Source: Candidatus Saccharimonadota bacterium
GTDB lineage: Bacteria > Patescibacteriota > Saccharimonadia > QS-5-54-17
Reading direction: 5' to 3'
Length of the DNA stretch: 17,775 bases
Assembly: GCA_007131065.1 (NCBI GenBank)
Contig: SLRF01000045.1
Location: 1-17,775 of the forward strand
A program made the position numbers and the translations under genes. Every line of letters begins with the position of its first letter. Positions within the stretch are counted from its first letter, which is position 1. The notes under the pieces are model-generated. The model was given only the letters and a program-made list of their open reading frames with translations, was not told where the DNA came from and ran no database searches. Of this stretch, positions 13,733-17,775 are shown one piece after another.

Positions 13733-14123
13733 AGACGAATACTATTACGGAATCGGTAGAAGAAAGGGTGCTACAGCATCTGTGCGCATATACAGCAAAG
13801 GGGATGCAGGGATTGTAGTAAACGACAAAGAAGCTAATGACTACTTCAACCATCCGGAACTACAAGAGAGATTACAGCAACCACTAAAGCTACTGGATTA
13901 TACCGGCAAATACCGCATAAGCATTCATGTAAAGGGTGGCGGATTGAGCGGACAAGCCGATGCCGCCAGACTAGCTATATCCAACGCACTCGTAGAGCTT
14001 AACGAAGATCTCAGGCCAACTCTAAAAAGAGCCGGTTACTTGATGAGAGATGCGCGTGTTAAGGAGCGCAAGAAGTACGGACTAAAACGAGCACGTAAAG
14101 CACCGCAGTTTACTAAGCGTTAA
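13725..14123 (+). CDS. rpsI: 30S ribosomal protein S9
   Basis: S9 lies in the small-subunit head, and its C-terminal Arg contacts P-site tRNA. The 132-aa protein has YYYGIGRRKGATASVRIYSK, YRISIHVKGGGLSGQADAAR, LAISNALVELN and the strongly conserved end RDARVKERKKYGLKRARKAP, QFTKR with the terminal Arg intact. It starts within the last codons of rplM. It is the last ribosomal protein gene of this block; a 42-base spacer follows. Confidence 0.97.
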   Translation: MPKDEYYYGIGRRKGATASVRIYSKGDAGIVVNDKEANDYFNHPELQERLQQPLKLLDYTGKYRISIHVKGGGLSGQADAARLAISNALVELNEDLRPTLKRAGYLMRDARVKERKKYGLKRARKAPQFTKR

Positions 14124-14139
14124 TGCGCATGTGGCCTTC

Positions 14140-14161
14140 GATCCGGGCACGAACACGGATC
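14140..14161 (+). repeat. Small inverted repeat between rpsI and the pseudouridine synthase gene
   Basis: GATCCG (14140-14145) and CGGATC (14156-14161) form a 6-bp stem with a 10-nt loop, ending four bases before the next ATG. No T-run follows, so it is not an intrinsic terminator. As RNA it would cover the region where a ribosome binding site is expected, and no clear one is visible, so it could lower translation of the downstream gene. Confidence 0.35.
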
Positions 14162-14165
14162 AAGT

Positions 14166-14825
14166 ATGCTTAAAATACCGATACTTCACGAAGATGACAA
14201 CATTATAGTAGTGGACAAACCTACCGGAGTGTTAGTACATTCCGGTAACGGAAATGATATGGAGACACTCGTCGATGTCTTCAGGGATAAATTAAGTAGC
14301 GATGATGAGCTAAGGCCCGGTATTGTGCATAGATTAGACATGGACACCTCGGGTCTACTCGTATTGGCAAAAGATGATAAGACCAAGGATTTTCTACAGA
14401 AACAGTTCCAGAACAGAACTGTGGATAAAAGCTATCTAGCAGCCGTAAGAGGGCTTCCTAAACCCAGGGAGGCACGCCTGGAGCTACCGATAGGAAGAAG
14501 CCCGAAAAACCCCATGAAGCGCACTGTGCGCCCGAATGGTCGTATGGCTATAACCGAGTATAAGGTCGTTGATGAGGCGCCAGGGTGTTCTATGCTTGAA
14601 CTGAAGATTCTTACTGGACGCACTCATCAGATTCGAGTACATATGCAGTATATTGGCCATCCAATACTTGGAGATGAATTGTACGGCAAGAAGACTAAGG
14701 GTCTAAGCAGACAATTTCTGCATGCTAGTAAACTGAGCTTTGACCATCCCGCGCAAGGCCGAGTTAGCTTTAGTAGTAAGCTCCCCGAAGACCTCTTAGG
14801 CTTTTGGTATAATCAGCAAAGATAA
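14166..14825 (+). CDS. RluA-family RNA pseudouridine synthase
   Basis: Enzymes of this family convert uridine to pseudouridine in rRNA or tRNA. The catalytic motif HRLDMDTSGLLVLAKDD is at about residues 55-71, with Asp58 the nucleophile by family analogy. ILHEDDNIIVVDKPTGVLVH (start) and ILTGRTHQIRVHMQYIGHPI with LGDELYG complete the family signature. At 219 aa it lacks the N-terminal S4 domain found in RluC and RluD, so it resembles short RluA; the target cannot be told from sequence. It follows rpsI by 42 bases, and its TAA overlaps the next ATG by one base. Confidence 0.93.
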   Translation: MLKIPILHEDDNIIVVDKPTGVLVHSGNGNDMETLVDVFRDKLSSDDELRPGIVHRLDMDTSGLLVLAKDDKTKDFLQKQFQNRTVDKSYLAAVRGLPKPREARLELPIGRSPKNPMKRTVRPNGRMAITEYKVVDEAPGCSMLELKILTGRTHQIRVHMQYIGHPILGDELYGKKTKGLSRQFLHASKLSFDHPAQGRVSFSSKLPEDLLGFWYNQQR

Positions 14826-15628
14826 TGTCAATATTATTACACCCGCATACCAAGCAAAGGTTGGAGCAAGTCCTGCGTCCTGGAGCATACATAGTCCACG
14901 GCAAGCAAGGAGCCGGTCGGCTTATGGCTGTGCGCCATGTCTTAGATGGATACGATATCCAGATTATCGGACATGAAGATGGCTCTATCAAGATAGCCTC
15001 CATACACAATATAGTTCGACAGCTAAATCTTAAAAACAGCAATGAGAAATACGCAATCATTATCGATGATGCGGAACGCATGACGCATGCAGCACAGAAT
15101 GCGCTACTTAAGACTCTAGAAGAGCTCCCTACTTATGCCACCGTAATCTTAATAGCTGGGCATCTTGACTCTCTACTGCCAACGATCACCTCCCGGACGC
15201 ACAATCTGTATTTCAAGGAGCCTTCCAGGCAAAGCTTACTCGAGTGGCTTAAGGAGCAACACATCGATCATGTTCCAGGCAAAGTAGAGGAGTTAATCGA
15301 TTATCACGGGCCACTACCGGCTCGTATATTGAAAGAGCTAGAGGCCAAGGACGGAGACGGGGATAAATCTGCGAGCATAAGAGCTTTGTTTTCTGACGAG
15401 TTAAGCGATCGACTAGAGGCAGCTTCGCAACTACAATCAGAGCTACCCGAAGTACTTGATGATATCATTGTATTTGTGAGGAAGCAGTTAAGAGACAATC
15501 CAGATTCGTATTGGTCTGAAACAGTGCAACTGTGTCTAGAGGCGAAGCGCCTAGTCGATGCACATGCCAATAAGCGCCACGTGTTGGACGTCATAGCTTT
15601 AAGGGAGCAGGTATTATGGCAGAATTAG
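14825..15628 (+). CDS. holB: DNA polymerase III clamp-loader delta'-like AAA+ protein
   Basis: Delta' is the clamp-loader subunit that helps load the sliding clamp onto DNA. The 267-aa protein has a degenerate Walker A (GKQGAGR, 26-32, Arg in place of the catalytic Lys), a Walker B region AIIIDDAERM (77-86), the hallmark NALLKTLEELP (92-102) and ITSRT (121-125), the SRx arginine-finger motif. The lost Walker Lys fits a subunit that does not hydrolyse ATP, as in delta'. It is shorter than E. coli delta' (334) and has no zinc cysteines. Its end overlaps the TPR gene by 13 bases. A divergent clamp-loader relative is possible. Confidence 0.8.
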   Translation: MSILLHPHTKQRLEQVLRPGAYIVHGKQGAGRLMAVRHVLDGYDIQIIGHEDGSIKIASIHNIVRQLNLKNSNEKYAIIIDDAERMTHAAQNALLKTLEELPTYATVILIAGHLDSLLPTITSRTHNLYFKEPSRQSLLEWLKEQHIDHVPGKVEELIDYHGPLPARILKELEAKDGDGDKSASIRALFSDELSDRLEAASQLQSELPEVLDDIIVFVRKQLRDNPDSYWSETVQLCLEAKRLVDAHANKRHVLDVIALREQVLWQN

Positions 15629-16224
15629 GTCTTTTATTATTACTATTTCTGCCGGCAGGTTATTTGCTTTCACGATACAGTAAATCTACGCAACGCGATG
15701 TCATCACTCCTAAGCAGACCGAGAATATCCGTAGACTTTGGGAATATGCGGAAGTGGCTATTAGCAAGCAACGCTACGAGATGGCAGAACGTGCTTTGCT
15801 GAAGATATTAAAAAGCGACCAGAAGAACACAGCCGCCTACAACCGCCTGGGCTTGATATATGTACGCATGAATCGTTACGACGATGCTGCGGCATGTTTC
15901 GATATAGCCTCTAGTCTAGCTCCATCTATAGCTAGTTTGTACAATCTAGGTCTCGTTCACTTCCAAAGTGGAAATTATGAGCAAGCTGCTTCAGCTCTAG
16001 AGAAAGTAGTCGACCTAGAACCTAGCACCAAGCGACTATTGGTTTTTGCCAAAGTTCATCAAAAACTAGGCAACCACAAACGAGTAGTCGACATAATTAA
16101 CCAGGTAGTCAAAGAAGAGCCGACAAGGCGGAATCTAGAATACCTAGTTGAAGCCTACGAATCGGCCAAGCAGTACAAGAATGCCGACGATATTAAATTA
16201 CGCATTGAGCAATTACAGGAGTAG
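15616..16224 (+). CDS. Membrane-anchored TPR repeat protein
   Basis: The 202-aa protein has a single hydrophobic segment at the N-terminus (LGLLLLLFLPAGYLL, about 4-18) followed by Arg/Lys, so the rest probably faces the cytoplasm. Residues about 39-202 are helical repeats that fit TPRs: near 39-72, 73-106 (NTAAYNRLGLIYVRMNRYDD), 107-138 (LYNLGLVHFQSGNYEQAASA), 139-170 and a last partial one. TPRs mount protein partners; no function can be assigned. The start lies 13 bases inside the preceding gene. The following sequence has no obvious terminator. Confidence 0.8.
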   Translation: MAELGLLLLLFLPAGYLLSRYSKSTQRDVITPKQTENIRRLWEYAEVAISKQRYEMAERALLKILKSDQKNTAAYNRLGLIYVRMNRYDDAAACFDIASSLAPSIASLYNLGLVHFQSGNYEQAASALEKVVDLEPSTKRLLVFAKVHQKLGNHKRVVDIINQVVKEEPTRRNLEYLVEAYESAKQYKNADDIKLRIEQLQE

Positions 16225-16229
16225 TTCGA

Positions 16230-16258
16230 TTGTCGCTTTCGGTATTATCTGCTACTAT
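16230..16258 (+). promoter_or_regulatory. Candidate promoter of tRNA-Thr(GGT)
   Basis: TTGTCG (16230-16235) and TACTAT (16253-16258) are 17 bp apart, so transcription could start near 16265, about 20 nt before the tRNA. The match is fair. A TACAAT at 16270-16275 is a rival -10 but has no -35 at the right distance. Confidence 0.45.
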
Positions 16259-16284
16259 CTAGTATGTTTTACAATGGTTAATAT

Positions 16285-16359
16285 GCCGATGTAGCTCAGT
16301 GGTAGAGCGCTTCCATGGTAAGGAAGAGGTCGCGAGTTCAATCCTCGCCGTCGGCTCCA
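16285..16359 (+). tRNA. tRNA-Thr, anticodon GGT
   Basis: The sequence folds into a full cloverleaf. Acceptor GCCGATG pairs with CGTCGGC (one G-U); the D arm is GCTC/GAGC; the anticodon stem CTTCC/GGAAG encloses the loop ATGGTAA with anticodon GGT (reads ACC and ACU, Thr); the T arm GCGAG/CTCGC with loop TTCAATC is perfect. The CCA end is encoded (16357-16359). The discriminator base is T. Confidence 0.97.
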
Positions 16360-16619
16360 GATAGATTATAATCAACGTTTTGTAAAATTGTGCCAAGAGC
16401 TAACAAATTAAATTACTCACGGCGAAAAGGTAGAGCGTGTCTTATCTCCAGATCCGAATGCTCATATAAAGACTGCCGTTGTATCGGAATGTAGAATAAC
16501 CACAAGCACTTTTCACGAATAATCACTGCCATTTGTTATTATTAATCATAATGTCTCGTAGCTTTACGCACCTATCAACCGCTAACAAGTAAATTAACTC
16601 GACATTCGCCGAGCTAATT
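16360..16619. other. Gap without recognisable gene
   Basis: About 260 bases between tRNA-Thr(GGT) and the tRNA-derived element hold no convincing coding frame or RNA gene. Two similar 20-mers occur: 16399-16418 and 16581-16600, both beginning GCTAACAA and ending ACTC, differing by small shifts. TTGTAAAA at 16380-16387 is the inverse of TTTTACAA at 16267-16274, so the pair brackets the tRNA. The stretch looks AT-richer than the ribosomal genes. Confidence 0.6.
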
Positions 16620-16644
16620 TGCATGGTGCCAGGGGAGGGATTCG
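16620..16644. repeat. 25-bp direct repeat, copy 1 (duplicate of tRNA-Tyr 3' end)
   Basis: This segment is identical to 16799-16823, starting TGCATGGTGCCAGGGG and ending GGGATTCG. The second copy is the last 21 nt of the - strand tRNA-Tyr gene, CCA included, plus four flanking bases. A duplicated tRNA 3' end at this spacing (179 bp) is the pattern left by site-specific integration at a tRNA gene (att sites), though the enclosed segment is far too small to be an intact element. Confidence 0.8.
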
Positions 16645-16751
16645 TGACATACTCTGCTCGCTCCTGATTCGCTTCGCTTATGTCGCTCGGCCAAGCTAGG
16701 ACACGATAAGTAGCCACTGGCTACTTATCCCCTCTCGGGTTCGAATCCCTC
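16635..16751. repeat. Structured tRNA-derived segment with 10-bp inverted ends
   Basis: GAGGGATTCG (16635-16644) and CGAATCCCTC (16742-16751) are perfect inverted ends. Inside lie two further stems: GACATA/TATGTC (16646-16651, 16679-16684) and a perfect 10-bp stem with a 3-nt loop, ATAAGTAGCC/GGCTACTTAT (16706-16728). The three stems nest as a three-way junction. GGGTTCGAATCCCTC (16737-16751) is a T-arm-like 15-mer, the inverse of tRNA-Tyr bases at 16814-16828. No full cloverleaf can be drawn on either strand, so it is not a working tRNA. Confidence 0.6.
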
Positions 16752-16764
16752 GTCGTTATAACAC

Positions 16765-16803
16765 ATGCATATACCAGTTTACTGCGCAAACTAGCATATG
16801 CAT
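16765..16803. repeat. Long imperfect palindrome abutting the tRNA-Tyr 3' end
   Basis: ATGCATAT (16765-16772) pairs with ATATGCAT (16796-16803), and AGTTT (16776-16780) with AAACT (16788-16792), around a 7-nt loop ACTGCGC, with a 3x3 internal loop between the two stems. In the - strand transcript it begins at the last base of the tRNA-Tyr CCA. It could aid 3' end processing or termination, although no T-run follows. Confidence 0.55.
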
Positions 16804-16823
16804 GGTGCCAGGGGAGGGATTCG
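16799..16823. repeat. 25-bp direct repeat, copy 2 (tRNA-Tyr 3' end)
   Basis: Exact copy of 16620-16644. Here it is the true 3' end of the tRNA-Tyr gene (16803-16823) with four bases beyond CCA, so this side would keep the tRNA functional, as in tRNA-targeted integration. Confidence 0.8.
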
Positions 16824-16889
16824 AACCCCCGAAGGTATGAAACCGGCTGATTTACAGTCAGCTGCGTTTGACCGCTTCGCTACCCTGGC
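16803..16889 (-). tRNA. tRNA-Tyr, anticodon GTA
   Basis: Read on the - strand, the acceptor GCCAGGG pairs with CCCTGGC, discriminator A and CCA encoded. The anticodon stem GCTGA/TCAGC encloses CTGTAAA with anticodon GTA (Tyr). A long variable arm (about 15 nt, containing GGT/ACC) makes it a class II tRNA, as bacterial tRNA-Tyr should be. The T arm GGGGG/CCCTC has loop TTCGAAT and one G-U. Length is 87 nt. Its 3' 21 nt are duplicated upstream in window coordinates (16624-16644). Confidence 0.96.
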
Positions 16890-16912
16890 GGAATCAAGTC
16901 TTAGAGTCGAAA

Positions 16913-16941
16913 GTTATAGAGTAAACAACTCACTTTATGAA
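16913..16941 (-). promoter_or_regulatory. Weak candidate promoter of tRNA-Tyr
   Basis: On the - strand TTCATA (16941-16936) and TATAAC (16918-16913) are 17 bp apart, about 24 bp upstream of the tRNA-Tyr 5' end. The -10 is good and the -35 poor. The alternative is co-transcription from upstream with tRNA-Thr(TGT) and the HNH gene. Confidence 0.3.
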
Positions 16942-16979
16942 TATGTAGAACTTTATAGCCTCATAACTTTAAACTCAAA

Positions 16980-17056
16980 TGGAGCCACCTGTCGGATTCG
17001 AACCGACGACCTACGCTTTACAAGAGCGTTGCTCTAGCCAGCTGAGCTAAGGTGGC
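16980..17056 (-). tRNA. tRNA-Thr, anticodon TGT
   Basis: On the - strand: acceptor GCCACCT/AGGTGGC, D stem GCTC/GAGC, anticodon stem ACGCT/AGCGT with loop CTTGTAA (anticodon TGT, reads ACA and others, Thr), T arm GTCGG/CCGAC with loop TTCGAAT, encoded CCA, discriminator T. All stems are perfect and the length is 77 nt. It lies three bases downstream of the HNH gene stop, so the two may share a transcript, and 90 bases before tRNA-Tyr on the same strand. Confidence 0.97.
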
Positions 17057-17059
17057 ATA

Positions 17060-17479
17060 CTATGTCGACTTAAGGTACTTTGATCTTCGCCATTCCCTTC
17101 CTTTACCTCTATTGAGATTACGATAATTTAGTGTCAATGAATGACAATTAGGACATAGAAGACGTAAATTATCTTCTAGATTATTTTCAGAATTTCCATC
17201 AATATGATCGATTTCAAGTGGCACTTTTCCTGTTGCTGGGTTAATCTCACCCCAGGAACAAACTGAGCATATGCCATCATACTTTTCTAAAAGGTATCGA
17301 ATTAAATGCCCAGATATATTCTTTGCATTCCTGCCACGGCTACCTGAAACTTGTCCTTGTTTCCACTTTTCAATGTACGTGACGTACTCGTAATCCTTCT
17401 GGCATTTATTAGAGCAGTACTTTCGCTTAGGAATATTAATTCTAGTGCTACAGTGAGCGCATGTTTCCACGTCATTCAT
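17060..17479 (-). CDS. HNH endonuclease
   Basis: The 139-aa protein has an N-terminal CxxC...YCSNKC zinc finger (Cys7, Cys10, Cys22, Cys26) and a C-terminal HNH nuclease: CSVC (71-74), EIDHIDGNSENN (89-100, Asp91-His92 as the catalytic pair), EDNLRLLCPNCH (102-113) with Cys109 and Cys112 completing the zinc site. It ends with a basic NLNRGKGREWRR stretch. Such small HNH proteins are common in phages and mobile elements. The ATG at 17479 is chosen because the zinc finger follows at once; the frame stays open to an ATG at 17575, and none of the starts has a clear ribosome binding site. It looks AT-richer than its neighbours and sits three bases from tRNA-Thr(TGT). Confidence 0.88.
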   Translation of the reverse strand: MNDVETCAHCSTRINIPKRKYCSNKCQKDYEYVTYIEKWKQGQVSGSRGRNAKNISGHLIRYLLEKYDGICSVCSWGEINPATGKVPLEIDHIDGNSENNLEDNLRLLCPNCHSLTLNYRNLNRGKGREWRRSKYLKST

Positions 17480-17542
17480 TATAGCATTACTACATCTTCC
17501 CAAGTATTCATTATTAAGGCAAGTCGGCGTCGTGTCCACCCC

Positions 17543-17571
17543 TTGCATGACAAAGATAAGTACAGTAGAAT
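17543..17571 (+). promoter_or_regulatory. Candidate promoter of rpmG
   Basis: TTGCAT (17543-17548) and TAGAAT (17566-17571), 17 bp apart, lie 37 bp before the rpmG start. The -10 matches five of six bases, the -35 three of six. It overlaps the upstream part of the longest HNH frame, which supports the shorter HNH start. Confidence 0.45.
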
Positions 17572-17608
17572 ACATCTTTGAAGTTTTAGATTGTTAAGGA
17601 CGTAAACA

Positions 17609-17775
17609 ATGGCTAAGAAAAAGGGCGCTCGTAGGATAATTGCACTTGAGTGCACTGAGAGCGGACACCGAACATACACAACCACCAAGAGTTTTCAGAA
17701 CACTGAAGACAGGCTAGAACTGCGCAAATTCAATCCTTTACTCAGGAGACATACTGTCTATCGCGAATCGAAGAA
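17609..17775 (+). CDS. rpmG: 50S ribosomal protein L33 (3' end outside window)
   Basis: L33 is a small large-subunit protein near the E site. The 55 codons seen read MAKKKGARRIIALECTESGH, RTYTTTKSFQNTEDRLELRK, FNPLLRRHTVYRESK, clear L33. Only one Cys (15) is present, so the two CxxC pairs of the zinc form are missing (C- type). AAGGA at 17596-17600 is 8 nt from the ATG. The family is usually 49-56 aa, so the stop is expected within a few codons past the edge. In many bacteria secE and nusG follow. Confidence 0.95.
   Translation, partial: MAKKKGARRIIALECTESGHRTYTTTKSFQNTEDRLELRKFNPLLRRHTVYRESK

Noticed and set aside
16523..16717. A - strand frame of 64 codons ending near the duplicated tRNA-Tyr end
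   Set aside because: It covers the structured repeat and part of the tRNA copy, has no ribosome binding site or recognisable domain, and is explained by the repeat.
16645..16760. A degenerate tRNA-Ser or tRNA-Leu between the two direct repeats
   Set aside because: T-arm-like and GGCCGAG words occur, but no acceptor stem or anticodon arm could be paired on either strand.
16798..17037. A + strand frame of 79 codons reading ...ARGGIRTPEGMKPADLQ...
   Set aside because: It runs antisense across tRNA-Tyr and tRNA-Thr(TGT). Peptides of this type are translations of tRNA complements and not genes.
1..17775. Alternative genetic code with TGA as Gly
   Set aside because: TGA ends many genes exactly at the expected protein end (rplD, rplP, rplX, rplF, rpsE, rplQ), and no in-frame TGA is needed.
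16360..17775. CRISPR array or toxin-antitoxin pair in the accessory part
   Set aside because: Repeats number only two and are tRNA-derived; no paired small genes are present beside the HNH gene.

Overview
The window is the main ribosomal-protein locus of a small-genome bacterium, most likely a member of the Patescibacteria (CPR) and by best guess Candidatus Saccharibacteria (TM7). The pointers are: no rpmD (L30) between rpsE and rplO, a loss known to be general in CPR; no adk or map between secY and infA; a DUF3152-type zinc metalloprotease tail upstream, a family I know from Actinobacteria and related lineages; and TGA used as a stop in many genes (rplD, rplP, rplX, rplF, rpsE, rplQ), which argues for code 11 and against the TGA=Gly code of Gracilibacteria/SR1. 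The phylum call is inference from gene content and not a computed placement.

Layout. 1-207: end of a DUF3152-like protease. 208-441: promoter and structured leader. 442-9954: one compact + strand run, rplC-D-W-B, rpsS, rplV, rpsC, rplP, rpmC, rpsQ, rplN-X-E, rpsN(Z), rpsH, rplF-R, rpsE, rplO, secY. It merges the S10 and spc operons but lacks rpsJ at its head. Most junctions are 1-8 nt stop/start overlaps. The only sizeable gap (6384-6480, before rpsH) holds phased 7-bp repeats in inverted orientation. 9955-10115: gap with a near-consensus promoter whose -35 box lies inside a 9-bp palindrome. 10116-14123: infA, rpmJ (37 aa), rpsM, rpsK, rpsD, rpoA, rplQ, rplM, rpsI. 14166-16224: an RluA-type pseudouridine synthase, a clamp-loader delta'-like protein and a membrane-anchored TPR protein, tightly packed behind rpsI.

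16225-17775 is different in character. It holds tRNA-Thr(GGT) on +, about 260 nt without genes, a structured segment (16620-16803) flanked by a 25-bp direct repeat of the tRNA-Tyr 3' end, then tRNA-Tyr(GTA), tRNA-Thr(TGT) and an HNH endonuclease gene, all on the - strand, and finally rpmG (L33) on +, cut by the window end. This is the only part that looks like accessory DNA.

Together the genes supply much of both ribosomal subunits, initiation factor IF-1, the SecY channel and the RNA polymerase alpha subunit. The most interesting unexplained items are the terminator-like leader hairpin upstream of rplC, the operator-like palindrome over the infA promoter with a probable near-leaderless infA start, the heptamer-repeat hairpin before rpsH, and the tRNA-derived structured element beside the HNH gene. 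I see no CRISPR array, complete IS element, rRNA or origin.
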